Assembly (NCBI GenBank): GCA_020698575.1
Contig: CM036239.1
Location: 11,059,263-11,123,262 of the forward strand
Direction: 5' to 3'
Source: Bostrychus sinensis
Taxonomy: Eukaryota; Chordata; Actinopteri; Gobiiformes; Eleotridae
DNA length: 64,000 nt
Shown here: in pieces, positions 35,368 to 48,008 of the stretch
How positions within the stretch are numbered: the stretch's first letter is position 1
Layout: each line of letters starts with the position of its first letter
The notes under the pieces: model-generated
Seen by the model: the letters and a program-made list of their open reading frames with translations, nothing else
Database searches by the model: none
Told to the model about the DNA's origin: nothing
Translations under genes and position numbers: made by a program

Positions 35368-36174
35368 ACATGCTTGTTCCACATACATATTGTTTTCCAA
35401 TTTACTGCAAGAGATGTATCAACACTTCTAAGAGGTTGATTCTAAAACCTGTTTGTACAATTTGTCCTGGTGTAGTTTGTCCAAGTAGCAAATGTTTTTG
35501 GAAAATGTACAGTCTTTGAAATTTAGTTTTCTGTGAATTATTGTTCGAATGCTTTTGTACTGAGCAGGTCACATTAAAAAATGTTTATTGGTGAACACCA
35601 TTACAAAAACTCACTCTTTAAAAAAAAAAAAAAAAGGAAATCTATCACTAATTTCTTACTAGTGAATATGGATTACCTAGTCCACAAAGAAAAAGCAATC
35701 CCACAAATAAACATTATTTTATTAACTTTGTTAAACACTTTACAGATGCACTGAGCAAAATATTTGAATTAATAAAAGATTTATAAAAAAATTAAAACTA
35801 AAGTCAATGAAATAAAAAGTAAAACCTTTAAAGAAGAGCTTGTAAAATTAGTCTTTACAGTAAAGCAATTTTAAACAAACTTAAGTAAAAAAGTGAACCT
35901 TAGTCCAAATGAGATTCAGCGTCCTCCGGGGGGCAGCAAAGCCAGATTTCTTACATTTTTATACTAATCAACTCATGTGTCATGATGTTGTCATGAACAA
36001 ACTCATTGTATGCACTGCAATGACTTGAGTCAGAAACAGCTGGAAGAGCTTCATATCCTCACAGATTGATAATGCCACCCTGCACGGATCCAAGTGGAGC
36101 ATAACACAAAGCAGCAAAGCTCAAAATGTGGACGTGTAAGCATCAGGTGGATCCAGTTGGGAACTGCGTTACAT
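35367..36174. other. Intergenic region with 3' UTRs of cwf19l1 and cd9
   Basis: AT-rich sequence with no coding exon recognised. The genes converge here. The minus-strand 3' UTR of cd9 probably extends into it. A long A-run is at about 35621-35637. Confidence 0.5.
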
Positions 36175-39100
36175 TTAGACAAAGTCCCTGGACTTCTTAA
36201 TGGCACAACAGAGCATCATGCTGAAGATCATCCCAAAAATCTGAAAAAAATTCATAGGCAGCATGTTATCAAAGAATTAAAAGCGCAATAACAAGTAAGT
36301 TGGATATGGTACTGGACTTTATGTAGAAGTTAAAATATTCTTTCAGAACGTCAAACAACTGAAGAAGATGTGCAAAACATTTAGAACCCGACACATTACG
36401 ACATGCTGCTTCCCATTACTGTCCTACAAAGGAAAAGTAGAGTACCTGCAGTAACAATGAAACTGAAAAAAATGGCTTTACAGTTTTGATGTTGTCCTTC
36501 TGAATTTGTCACAGGCACATTTATGGTAGTATATGTAATACTTTCTCATGAATAGTTTTTTTAAATCACAACCATCACCACCTCCTAAATGTGGAATTAA
36601 AGTACTTTATAGGGGGTGTCCTGAAAATCATATTTATTGAGCACTTTGACAGTCAAAATCATAAAGTATATTAGGATGTGTATTAACAAAGGAAGTGTCA
36701 AAGTTTCGTGCCCGAGTTGTGTCCCATTTCAGAGTGTTAACAAAAAATGTTTCCACATTTTGCAGTAACTGCACAGATATTCCAGTAAAACAAAGGTAAA
36801 GTGCAGTAACTGCGTTTGAATTCGTCATTGAGAACTTTCTGAGCTGCAGTTACTGCACTCTACCTTTGTTTTACTGTGAAATTTGTAGTTACTGCAAATT
36901 TACATATGAGACACATTTGAGCCATAAAACTTTGTCCCCAAGTAAAACCAATGATATGAAACCTGTTTTCACTCTTAACTCAATTTAGACAAAACATGTA
37001 GTTACTGCATTTTACCTTTGTACGGCAGATTAGGGTAAGTTACAGCGTGTGTGGTTAAGTGTGTTGTTTTTTAATATGTAAACTTACCATAATTATTCCA
37101 ATACCAATGCCTACCCCACCAACAATGTGAAGTTTGTTGTTGAAAATCTCATCAATGGCAGCTGGGCAGCTCTAAAACAACAGAAAACGCATGTCTCTAA
37201 TTTAAATTAAAATTTGCATAACTGGAACGTTCTAAAGATTCTAATAATACAACAAACAAAATGCAGCATTGATACGGCTCCATTACCGTAGTGACAAGAG
37301 TCTCCAGTCCCTCCTTTTTTGGGCAGATGTCTTTTGCAGCATCAATTACAGTTCCAGTGGGACCACAGCAGTCCATCTGTGAAGATTTTAACAATAAATA
37401 CAACAATATAGACAAAACCAAGTGACAGATGAGTTTTAGATATGGGGCAATAATTGTGAAGATAACTAATGATAATAATTGTGAAGATAACTAATGATAA
37501 TAATGATGGTTTATATTCTTACCCCAAAGTGAATCAAGCGCAATGTTTCCTTCAGTGCCTCCTGTCTGGTGTCTTTGTAGTTGGTATAGGTCTGTTTGTA
37601 AAACTCTGTTACATCCTCTACCACCTGGATACACAACAGATTATACAGTCAGTTTACACTGGAAATCTTACAAATTTATCACAATTTAGATAATCATGCA
37701 TACCCTGTCCTTATTGGAGAGGCCCCAGACCCCAGCAGCCACCTCCACGGCAAAAATGATGAGAAGGAAGAGGAAGAACTAAAAAAAAAAAATAATAATT
37801 TGATTAAATACTGTACTGTTGACACACTGCAATAATTCTTTGTTCTATTTTGCTAAATTGAGTGGTAACACACTAACATTGGTATTAAAAGTAATTTTAA
37901 AACGTTATCTTACCAGTCCAAGCATGCATGGGGATTCTTTGATGGCTCCACAACATCCCAGAAAGCCAACCAACATCGTAAGTGCCCCAGCTGCAATCAG
38001 GATGTACACACCTACAACAAAATAATTTAATTGTTTCTGAGGATGTCATTGCTTCAAACAGTCTACATGTATGTTTGCAATGCAACACAAAATAGTTATC
38101 TTGAGTGGAGTTATCATAATTTGTTGTGGTGGTGCTTATGTGTTTTCTTTAGCTTTGGAACTCGTTTAGTTTATACGTTTAGTCACCTTTAAAGGATTTT
38201 TGTTGCTTAATGTGTTTCTGACAATGAATCATACTGAAATGATAGCAGACCACTATAGCTAAAGCACCGATGACACAAGAGCAAAAGCCTCATCACAAAT
38301 AAATATTCCTCCTTTAGAGTCTTTTTCCTCTCTGTTGTATAGAGCTCTGTCATTTCTATGCAGTCCTCTGTCGCCTGACTTCCTACTCAACAGAATCAGT
38401 TTGATGGAAGCGAGACACAAAAAGTGAAGGGATGGAACCAGTCTGTCTTTCTGTGTCAGTTCCACTGAGAATACAAAAGTCACTAAACAAAGCCATCCCT
38501 GTTTGCAGATGAAGAATGAGAGCTATGCATGGAGGGCCTTGACCATTGCACCGCCTCGCTGTGGACTCATTCTGGCCTCAGCTGCCCTGCACAGCATGCT
38601 GCCCACTTTGCTTTCATTATTTTGACGATTTTATTGTTCATTCCAAAAAAACAAAAACAAAAAAACAACAACAACATTGGGGCAAGGTCATAATCCAACT
38701 TGTAAAAGCCTTTAGGCAGAGGGCTCACCAGGATTTTTCACCGGATTGAAAGACTCAGATGCTGCTCCCCAAATATAACCTGACTAAGTTTGAATTCTTT
38801 TTATACAAATCCTTTTTCACTTTTAGATAATCTGGCAGTAAACACACTGCATTTCTTCATAAGCTAGGTGACAAAAAATATCATGATCCCTAAATGCACT
38901 AACATGAAGCAATGGGTTTAGATACCCAGTTATAATAACTGCATTTCTCTTGTAAAAGTATAAAGTCTGTGAAGTCTAAATGAAAGACACTGCTGCCTAA
39001 AAGCAGGGATCTAAAGTAGATTAACTGAATGTACTACTGACCATTAAGTGGGTTGTGCTACTCACTACATTTAATTGGAATTAACTCTTGGTGTTTTGCG

Positions 39101-40910
39101 TTGGTTGGCAAACAGTGAAACACAAGATCAGGCCCTCTTATTCATTCATCTCTTGCATGCGAGACCTTACCAGTCAAGAAGACTGAGGGGGATTCCTCTC
39201 CTTCGAAGAGTCCTGCTGTTCTGGAGTCAAAGCGAAGCCACAATCCCACTGCCAGCACACCTGAGCCCGCCAACTGTAAAATAAAACACACATGGGTCAT
39301 GAACATACAAATTATTCATCCAATTAAACTGTCAGAAGTTTTAATTATACTTCAAATTATTTGACATTTATTTATTGAATCATCTCATTTTTGAGGGGGT
39401 TCTTATATCAAGACAAGTTCAGAGCCACACTAATGCAACTAAACTGGTAACCACAGTTTATATGAATTCTTTGTTGTTGACCAAATAACTATAAGAACTG
39501 CTGCATGATTCTGAGTTGTTGCATAACAAGGAGAAAAATGAGTGACTTAAAGGCTCAAGCTTGTCCTGCTATGATCCAATGACCATGAGACACAGTTTAT
39601 TTAAAACCTAGGTGTCATTATTTCTCATAATGACACAAGAAACCCGCAAAGGGCAGTTTGGGGTCACTAAAACCTGTAAGTCTTGTAAAGAATCACATTT
39701 ATGATTCCCAAATATTTGCAAAACAGTAATTATAGGTGCTCAGTTTAACTATAAGTCAATTTGGTTTTGTATAAAACATGGGTATTATAAATGGTGAATC
39801 ATGACTAATGAGCAGTCAACAAAGACTAACAACAGAGAGTGTTGTGTGGAAAAAAACACTAATAAACTCCCTTAGGCATGCTCAGATGAGACGCTTCTCC
39901 CTCAGGTTCCCTTTAGTGCACTTTAGTCACAAAAGGACACAACAAAGCAATTGCTGTGTTTTATAAGCTCTGTACGTCAGTGACAGTGTGGATGTGAAAA
40001 CATGTTAATCATTTTAAGCATTTCATTTCAGCACCTTTTGTTTTTTATTATCTACAATCTAAGTGGCTTAGAGTTTGCCTGTTTGAGAGCCTTGATTTTG
40101 AAATTGACAAAGCCTTAAACAGTGTCCTGTAGGTAGACTGACATTTATCTGACTGTAGCAGCCAACCCCAATATTATCAGGTGAAACCTCATCAAAACAC
40201 TCATTAAGCACATTGTACATTGTAAACAGGAGATTACTGTAATTGTATGTGTGGTTAAACAAGAGCAAATCTGAAAACAAACATTGTCACACAAAACACA
40301 TCGGATAAAAGAAACACTTAAATTATCAAAATGTACTGTAATATGGCTTGTTTATTCACCGTGTTCATATATCGTTTGCACTTGGTTCACCATTAAGCAT
40401 TATACAAGCTCAGGGGGCTAACAAGAAGAGCCAGTACAAGCTTTTTACAGTGAGAGCATGCCTCAGAAGAGTCACAGAGCTGGTGAGACGTACCTCGGGC
40501 TAAACAGTGATTTTAGACTACTTAACTGAACTTTCAATAACATGGGAAGTTAAGGTACAAGCATATGTAATGTCTAAATGTGCCCATATTAAATTTGATC
40601 TCACACACATCAGTCCTGCATGAATATTGTAGTCTCATTGGAGGGCTGTTTAAACTGTTTTTTCAAAAATACAGTCAGTCAACACAACCAAGCACAACCA
40701 AGAAATAAGCAGCAGAAACATTAACAACTCAAGATAAAGACTTGGGTTGAACCGTTTAGTCACAACCCAAAATATTATAACGTGAAATGTCTTTATCCAA
40801 CCACATAACACAAACCCACAATCCCAGAATCAAATCAGTGGTTAAACACATACCCAGAAGAGAAAGTTGAACACAATCACCAGGTACTTGATACACTGCA
40901 TTCCTCCCAT
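36175..40910 (-). CDS. cd9: Tetraspanin CD9-type, 8 coding exons
   Basis: Exons in gene order: 40910-40854, 39273-39171, 38011-37914, 37778-37704, 37624-37523, 37376-37287, 37171-37088, 36240-36175 encode 224 residues (human CD9 228). Four membrane segments are visible: residues about 9-32 (FNFLFWLAGSGVLAVGLWL), 50-72, 82-102 and 184-210. The large loop has the tetraspanin motif C148-C149-G150 with C163 and C177, the four-cysteine pattern of CD9/CD81-type proteins. GVGIGIGIIMIFGMIFSM and CCAIKK at the end favour CD9 over TSPAN2 or CD81. It organises membrane microdomains with integrins and partners in adhesion and gamete fusion. Whether this is teleost cd9a or cd9b cannot be decided here. A second possible first exon lies at 43617. 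Confidence 0.9.
36755..36905. repeat. Imperfect 150-bp palindrome (GCAGTAACTGC family)
   Basis: Inner arms 36783-36813 and 36846-36876 are inverted copies with 30 of 31 bases matching around a 32-nt loop. Weaker outer arms (TTGCAGTAACT near 36760, AGTTACTGCAA near 36888) share the same centre. A further partial copy of the motif is near 37000. Located in the last cd9 intron. Confidence 0.8.
37451..37500. repeat. 25-bp tandem duplication
   Basis: TAATTGTGAAGATAACTAAT plus five bases is repeated twice exactly at a 25-bp period in a cd9 intron. Confidence 0.85.
38012..39170. other. Intron 2 of cd9
   Basis: A 1.16-kb intron with a short A-rich AAACAACAAC tract near 38650. No exon or named repeat is seen. 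Confidence 0.5.
39274..40853. other. Intron 1 of cd9
   Basis: A 1.58-kb intron between the first coding exon and exon 2. No coding sequence or clear repeat is seen. Confidence 0.5.
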
Positions 40911-41893
40911 GGCTCAAAGTTTAAAGAGGATACTTTTTTCCTGTTTGCTGGTCAAAAGGTAGACTGTCTTCTTCACGCACACACACACAAAGAGTACAGC
41001 GCGAGAGAGAAGTGAGGTCACAGAGACTTTTGTTGAACCACACCCTTCACCTGCGCACGGAAGCGGGGGGAAGAGGAGCTGTGGAAGAGGAAGAGGGGGC
41101 TACAACCAGGCTGTGCCCGTTTACACCGATTAGCACCAGGTGAACACAATTAACCGATTAATAGTGGAAGGATAAAAAGAGTAATGTTTTTTTGTTTTGT
41201 TTTTTTGCGCTCAGGTCCAATATTGTCAAAAAAGTTGCCTATACAATTTTCCTCCCACTTTTTTTTTTTTTTTTTGCATTTTATTAATTTCAACTATAAA
41301 TAAAAATACAAAATACTTAATAATTGTCATGTGTTTCTCCCATTTATTGCCATGTTTGTAATATAAACAAACCATATTTTTTACATAAAAAAATACTAAT
41401 AGGTTCAGCTTTGATATATTAATTATATCTTTTTATTCTAATTAAAGTTTATTTTCGTAGGTCAATGTCAGCCCTAACCATACATATTGAAAAACTTTAA
41501 AAACTATTTGAATGCCATTTTCTGATCATAATCTCACCATATTTTTTGGACTGCAGTGGAAGTCAAAATGCTGATTCTGGCCTTTTTTGTGTTAATACAA
41601 AGAGCACAAGTTCATGTAACATACACAGCGTACACATGCACACAAGTGTACTTATGTGTACACACTGCACTCACATGCACTCACCCACCCCCACACGAGC
41701 ACACCAGGGCAAGGAATTGCAGCAAGGGTGCATTTTTTGCTTACCCGGAGAAGTCTAGTTATTTTCTTCTGTTTATTATATGCTGACTTTTGTTGCTGAG
41801 TGAGAATGCAAAGAAAATGCAAAAAAATGCAAAAAAAAAAAAAAAAAAATCACATCTATCCCAATATAAATTGTTCAAAATAACATAACTTTT
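40911..41893. other. cd9 promoter-proximal and AT-rich sequence
   Basis: The first 150 bp upstream of the cd9 ATG include a (CA)n run at about 40977-40990 and a GC-rich segment at 41040-41130, a plausible promoter. The remainder has T-runs and ACACA/CACAC-rich DNA (41630-41705) but no exon. Confidence 0.5.
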
Positions 41894-42457
41894 TTAAACA
41901 TTAAGTGCTAAGTGTGCATAACCCAGGATGGAGTGGTCAACAGTATCAAATGCTGCAGTGAGGTCGAGCATCACCAACAGCACAGGTTTTTTATTGTCAA
42001 GGGACAGGAGAATGTCATTTTGTACCTTCAGCAGTGCAGACTCAGTGCTGTGACGACTTCTGAAACCAGATTGAAATTTTTCATAAATATGATTATTTTC
42101 CAAAAATAAAAGCAACTGAGTGAAAACTATTTTTTCTAAGATCTTAGAAAGGAAGGGCAAATGGGAGACAGGTCTGAAGTTTGACAGAACAGCAGGGTCA
42201 AGATTTGGCTTCTTAAGAAGTGGCCTAACCATAGCCTGCTTAAAAACGGTTGGGACAGACCCTAACCTCAGGCAGTTGTTAATAAATGAGAGGAGACATG
42301 GCCCGATTGTGTTAAAAACCTGTTTGAGCAGCATGGATGGAATAATGTCCAGTGGGCAGCTGGTTGGTCTCAACCCCTGGACCACCTCAGAGAGGAAAGG
42401 GAGTGACACTGGCTCAAACACATCAAACACAACAGAGGGCACAGCAGAAAAATGCAA
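41894..42457 (-). pseudogene. L2-like LINE reverse-transcriptase fragment
   Basis: An open frame of 187 codons matching the middle of L2-clade LINE reverse transcriptases: FRPVSHLPFLSKILEKIVF, FQSGFRSRHSTESALLKVQ and LVMLDLTAAFDTVDHSIL (motif A). The YADD box and 3' end are absent and the piece is cut at both ends. It lies upstream of cd9 exon 1, inside the intron implied by the alternative first exon. Confidence 0.85.
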
Positions 42458-43616
42458 CCAAGACGTAGTTTATGCAATATAATTTTAAGCTTCTTGTTTT
42501 GATTCTTGTATCCCTTGTAATATGCGATGCAGTCTTTTAGCTTAGACCAGTGATGTCCCATGCATGATGGTTAATTTGGGGCAGGCTAGTATCAGTGCCA
42601 GTATAATCATTCAAATGTACTCTGTGTACTGATGTATCGTGTGATGTATCTGAGAGGTCACGATAACAACGGATGGTTTGATACAAGTCACACAATCACT
42701 GTATGATGTCGTTGTTTATATGTCGCTAACCAAAACAGGCTCAGGAAACCAGAGCATTACCAATTGTACTTCTGCTTGATTTACACACTGTTTTAATTTT
42801 TGTTAACCTAAATGAAGAAGACATGGCGGTTCCGGAAATTGATCTTCTGACCACTTTAGTCTTTTTTTTCTTTTTGACTAAGGGTATTTTCACAACGAGG
42901 TCTAGTAGCTATAATGTTAAAGTTTACCTACATCACTACGTAGCTCAAGTACACATGAACAAAACTACAAGTAAAAAAATTTCAGCATTGACAATATTTT
43001 TACTAAATCAGATGCCATGGGTGATTTATTTGGAGGTCTTTTTATTATTTTTATGTTATGCTATAATTTTTTAATAATAGTTCCACAAGTGTAGCCTCGC
43101 TATCCATAAAACAGAAATATTCTAAAACAAGATTTGAAATAAAGTTTTTGCAAGAGAATCACTAAAAAGGACTAAAAAGTAAGAGCAAAAAACAAGTCGT
43201 GGTTCCTCAATGGACATTAATGATCCCACTGGGCATATTTATGCTTTAGCAAGACTTTTGCATAGTTTCAAACTTCATTATTGTATGATATAAATAACCA
43301 AGGTTCTTCTCAGATATTGACCATGGAAGTGTGGAGAAAGCATCAGATGAAGATGCTTGGCTCATCAGATGGCTAATTTAACAACAAATATAACAATAGC
43401 AACAAACTATATTAAATAATACACAGCACACATGCACAGTAATACACATTTTGTGTGCTTTTCTTTAAAACATCATGCATAAACATGTTTTGGAAAATAA
43501 AAATAAAGATGTGAAGAAAATTTGAAATTTCACTACAACAAACAATTGGCCTGCAATTATAGCCATCTAATAAATAATTTATACCAATTTGTCTGTTTAA
43601 CATTCGTAAAACTCAC
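42458..43616. other. Non-coding stretch between LINE fragment and alternative cd9 exon
   Basis: No gene or repeat that I can name. Short open frames such as the one at 42823 have no recognisable content. Confidence 0.4.
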
Positions 43617-43685
43617 CCAGAAGACGAAATTAAAGATGAACAGAGCATATTTGACACAAAGCTCCCAGCTGCTCAGGGCGGCCAT
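43617..43685 (-). CDS. Possible alternative first coding exon of the cd9-type tetraspanin
   Basis: On the minus strand the ATG at 43685 starts MAALSSWELCVKYALFIFNF and continues VFW, followed by a GTGAGT donor. This is a tetraspanin N-terminus with a palmitoylatable Cys before KY and the first half of TM1. It ends in the same phase and at the same residue (FW) as cd9 exon 1, so splicing to 39273 would give an intact TM1. No other tetraspanin exons lie between here and cd9. It is either an alternative promoter/exon of cd9 or the relic of a tandem duplicate. Confidence 0.6.
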
Positions 43686-44435
43686 CCTTCAGTATTCTGT
43701 GTGGTAATAACACAGCCCGAGTGTCTCTCTTGCGATGATCTGGGAGCGACAGTGTGGTGGGAGCTCTGATCACGCGCCTAAATAAGTCTCCGTTTCTCAC
43801 TACGCCCACAGGAGAACAATAAAGTTATTTTTTGTTTGTCTCTCCCCTTTTGCACCGAAACAAATGCATCTGGTTTAGCTTTGCCCACTAATATTTTTGC
43901 AGTTTCTTACTGTTAGTTTGGTGAATCTATAGTTTGGTAGGCCTAGGCCTATTTATTTACACAAATTCCTAGCTCTTTTTTCAGCATCTTTAACAGGCTA
44001 CAGTCCTGTATTTAGGTAGGTAAAGGAAGGACAGTATATTTGCGATTTTTGAGAATCTGTAATCATCATGCACGATACTTTTGTGTAGGCTTTTTTGTGT
44101 GCCATAATGAGGCTATACTCTCCTACACCCTCTCTCTGGTGCAAATGTGGCCGTTCTTCTGCTGAAGACAAAGCCGACAGTGTGGACACAACAGCCCACA
44201 ACTGTTGTTTTGCAGCTGCATATAAATGACACAGTTTCTCTCAGAGAGAGCTGTGGTTAGAGAGGACAAATTCATGGAGTTCACCAGTAAAGCAGTAGAA
44301 ACGCCAGGTCACTTTATGCACATTGCACAATGCGATGATAAAGCAGGTCTATATGACACAATTTACATGTTTTTGTTATGTCTTTGACAGGGGTCTTCTA
44401 TATAAAAAAAGCTCGAGGTCGACGAAACCAAAACC

Positions 44436-44440
<5 letters not shown>

Positions 44441-44518
<78 letters not shown>

Positions 44519-44525
44519 CTCTATC
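44441..44525. repeat. (CT)n(ATCT)n compound microsatellite
   Basis: 30 uninterrupted CT units (44441-44500) followed by six ATCT units. The neighbouring ORF made of Ser-Leu repeats is an artefact of this tract. Confidence 0.97.
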
Positions 44526-45149
44526 TCTGCATTAGCATATAATGCAAAATACAAATTACTGAAGCTATCAAAAAGACAAGACTCATGCACTGATCTGAAC
44601 CAAATTATGATGAACTACTTGTTTTGTTTAAGACTCCAGATTCATCTTAAAATTAGAATAACAACTGGTTTGGTGTGGCTCAGACTGAGCTCTATGTCTG
44701 TTTTGTTAAAGAAGATGTGCTTTTATTCACATTTTTAAACCAACCTTGGTCGCACCTAGAACTAAGTTTCACGTTTTACAACCTTTATAAACATTATCAA
44801 ACTATAAAAAATACGTTTTTATGAAGTACTCTACTGGTGCCATAAAGAAACAAGTGAAGAGACCAGCAGAGACCAGCAGAGTGCAGGCTGTTGCCGTCTT
44901 TTAAACCTAATTTATGTGGGTTGCAGTGGGTCCTTGACCCTCTCCCGTTCGCATACAGGCCGCACTGGGGTTAGGGTTAGCTGAGGATGCCACAGTCGCT
45001 TTAATCTTGTTCTTAATCGCCTGAATGGGCACAGATCTAATGCCATGCGGGCTTTTTTTGGTGGATTTTTTTTTATTTTTATTTTTTACCTCAGCTTTTA
45101 ACACCACCCAGATCCACATTTTAGTCAGCTTTCAGACCATTTTAACTTG

Positions 45150-45310
45150 AGTAATAATCTTGTGGGGTGGATTCCTAACTTTTTAACTGGACGCAGTGAG
45201 AGAGGGTCTTGTCTTTTCCAGGTCAACGCTGTAAATAAGAATTTGTTGTTAATGTTCTACCTGGTAAAATAAAGGTTAAATAAAAATAAATAAATTAAAA
45301 AAATTAAATA
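45150..45310 (+). repeat. Tail of a dispersed element (GTAAATAAGAATTTGTTGTT type)
   Basis: GTAAATAAGAATTTGTTGTT, then CTACCTGGTAAAATAAAGG and a TAAAAATAAATAAATT-rich end. This wording recurs in fish genomes as the 3' end of an interspersed retroelement. The class is not assigned. Confidence 0.5.
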
Positions 45311-45784
45311 AAAATAAAATTGCCTGACCCTGTCTGTAATTCCATTGGTTCACCACAAGGGTGTGTTCTTTTGCCTTTGTTTTGTTTTTGTTTTTGTTTT
45401 GTTTTTTTGTTTTTTTTGTTGTTGTTGTTGTTTTTTTTTTATAGCCTATAAACATGTGTCAGAGTACAAGAACAGATTAATTTCAAAATGTTCAGAGGAC
45501 TCTGTCTGCTCCAAAATGGAGAAAGTGAAACCGATTGCAAATTACCTTGTGATATTCTAAACAATGCAATGCAGAACAGCTGCTATTTATGGACTTGTGC
45601 TCCCACCTACTGGCATATTAAACTTTTACCAAAAAGTGGCCCAGTGTACATACTTTTTAATATGAATTTCAACCATTCGTGTTTTCGGGCAACTTATGTT
45701 ATTAGCCTAACTGACATAGTCTATAGCCCATGTTTAGTTTTGTGCCACAGTGTTTTAAATATGCAGTTATTAAACCACTTCTGA

Positions 45785-47693
45785 AAATGCCCAGTCTAGA
45801 GCCTGGCATTTTAGCCAACTATAGACAAATATTGAATCTTCCTTTTATTTAAAAAATCCTAGAAAGAGTTAAAGTTAAACAGTTGTGTCGCCACCTGGAC
45901 AATAGCCTATTTGAAGATTTTCAGGGTCAGGGTTTAGACCCCATCATGGCACAGAAACTGCATTAGCTCAAGTCGCAAATGACTGGTTATTAGCTGCAGA
46001 CAATGGACTGGTCTCAATGCTCTTTCTGTTAGATCTCAGTGCAGCCTTTGACACCATTGACCACAGCATCTTACTCCAGAGAGCAGAATGTGACATAGGA
46101 GCGCCCCCTGCTGGTTTAAATCCTACTTATCTGATAGGTACCAGTTTGTCAGTGTAAATGAACATTCATCTCAGTGCAGCAAAATTAGCTATGGAGTACC
46201 ACAAAGCTCAGTACTTGGACCCATCCTGTTCATGCTTTACATGCTGCCTTTAGGAAACAATCTGCATGGCATTCATTTTCACTGTTATACAGACAACACA
46301 GTTGTATTTATCAATTAAACCTGATCAGAATGACTGCGTTGAGAAACTTAGCGCCTGTGTGAGAGACATAAAGACCTGGATGACAATTATTTATCTTCTC
46401 ATAAACCCAGAAAAAACAGAGATCATTATACGAGGCCCCAAAAACCTGAGAGATGCTCTGTCTGACCAGAGAGTCTCCCTGGACGGTGTCAGTGTAGCCT
46501 TGAGTTCTACTGTGAGAAACTTAGGAGTTTTATTTGACCAAGACTTATCATTTAAGGCTCATATAAACCAAGCCTGTAAAACAGCATTCTTTCACTTGCG
46601 CAGCATAGCTAGAATCTGAAATATTTTATCTAAAACTGATGCTGAAAAACTCATCCATGCGTTTGTTACATCTAGGTTAGATTACTGTAACGCTCTGCTG
46701 GCAGTGTGCCCTAAAAGACCTAAAAGTTTTCAGCTCATTCAAAATGCAGCAGCAAGAAGGCTTCCAGTCAAATTCAGAATTATGTTTAAAATCCTTCTCC
46801 TAACTTACAAGGCCATAAATGGTACAGCCCCATCCTACATTAATGATGTTACAGTGCCATACCAACCAAACAGAGTACTGCGCTCACAAAATGCAGGGCT
46901 ATTAGTGGTTCCCAGGGTTTCTAAAAGTACAGTTGGAGGTAGAGCCTTTAGTTTCCAAGCTCCTGTGGAATCAGCTTCCAGCTCATGTTAGAGAGGCAGA
47001 GGTCTCTACATTTAAGGTTAGGCTTAAAACATTCCTCTTTGAGAAAGCTTATGGTCAGGCCAACTAGGAACAGGGTTAACTCCACAGCTGAAGTTAAGCT
47101 GCTCTAGGAGCTAGAAGCTGAGGGAAGTATGGTGCACTGAGCTTCTGTCCTCTGGTTCCATCTGCTGCTCCTCTTCTGTCACTGTCAGTAATATAATCTA
47201 ATATTCTATATCTCTAACCAGTTCATTACTATTCACAGGTCGTCCCTGACTGTTTCAGATGCCTGGCTGCTGGTGGATGACGACTGGACCTTAGCTGACC
47301 CCATCTGTGCTCCTTTCCCGACCTGTGGGCCCTTAACCTCGCCTCCTATGGACTTCCTGGACCCTACCTCACCCCCACTCTCCTGTCTGGATGAAGCCCA
47401 GCTGCTGCATCCTTACAGACATGAACTATGATCCTATAGATGAGACACACAGTGGATCTCTCCTTCAATATGGTCTTCATAAGGTTTCTTCTTATTTTCC
47501 CCCACAGGTGTTTTTTTTTAGGAGTTTTCCCTACCAAAAAGGAGGGTCGAAGGACAGGGATGCCTTGGGTCTGTTTAGTTTAGTGTAGTTATTGTTTGTG
47601 TTGATTGTGTTTTCTGTCTGATTGTGCGTTTATGAAGCCCTTTGAGGCGACTGTTGTTGTAACAGTGGATTATAAAATAAAATTGAATTGGAT
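45785..47693 (+). pseudogene. L2-like LINE, 3' half, multiply disrupted
   Basis: On the plus strand: LFLLDLSAAFDTIDHSILLQ (about 46020-46080), YGVPQSSVLGPILF (46190), a degraded catalytic box CYTDNTVVF near 46285 where active elements have YADDT, NPEKTEIIIRG, LGVLFDQDLSFKAHINQACK (46520), a thumb region and the usual C-terminal FLFEKAYGQ (about 47030-47060). Several frameshifts and stops are present. The 3' UTR ends with TATAAAATAAAATTGAATTG, the characteristic L2 tail. The element ends about 315 bp before the next gene's start codon. Confidence 0.85.
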
Positions 47694-48008
47694 TTAGTTA
47701 TATACTCTACAATCATGCCAGGTTACACCACCCACAGCTCACAGAGGCTGCCCACTGCAGTCAAAGGTTCATAAGCGTCCTTTCTCTCCAATAACAGTCC
47801 TCCGCCAATCAGCGACGCCTCTTCCACGAGCTGCTGGCCAATTACGAAGTAGTGCGGTAATGACAGAAGCCTGCTGTGGCAGTGTATCCTACACGAGTTG
47901 AACGGGACAGAAACAGTCACACAAACCGCCTGAATGGAAACCACCAAGAAGAGCCAATCCGCTTCTCTCCGTGGTGGAGGATTTCCTCTCCCCCTGTAGC
48001 TGTGCCCC
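47694..48008 (+). promoter_or_regulatory. Promoter region of the C12orf56 homologue
   Basis: Compact region with CCAAT boxes in CTCCAATAAC (about 47788), GCCAATCAGC (47804) and GGCCAATTAC (47838). It is more GC-rich than its surroundings, with no TATA box seen. Its left side is set by an old L2 insertion. Confidence 0.5.

Larger units (their letters stand above)
43686..45784. other. Non-coding region with simple repeats
   Basis: Contains the probable promoter of the alternative cd9 exon (43690-43830), the CT/ATCT microsatellite, a transposable-element tail at 45150-45310 and a (TTTG/TTG)n T-rich tract at 45375-45440. No gene is recognised. Confidence 0.5.

Noticed and set aside
44323..44535. 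ORF ending in a Ser-Leu repeat
   Set aside because: Created by the (CT)n microsatellite.
45345..45560. ORF rich in Phe, Val and Cys near 45.4 kb
   Set aside because: Created by a TTTG/TTG-rich tract next to a LINE remnant; no domain seen.
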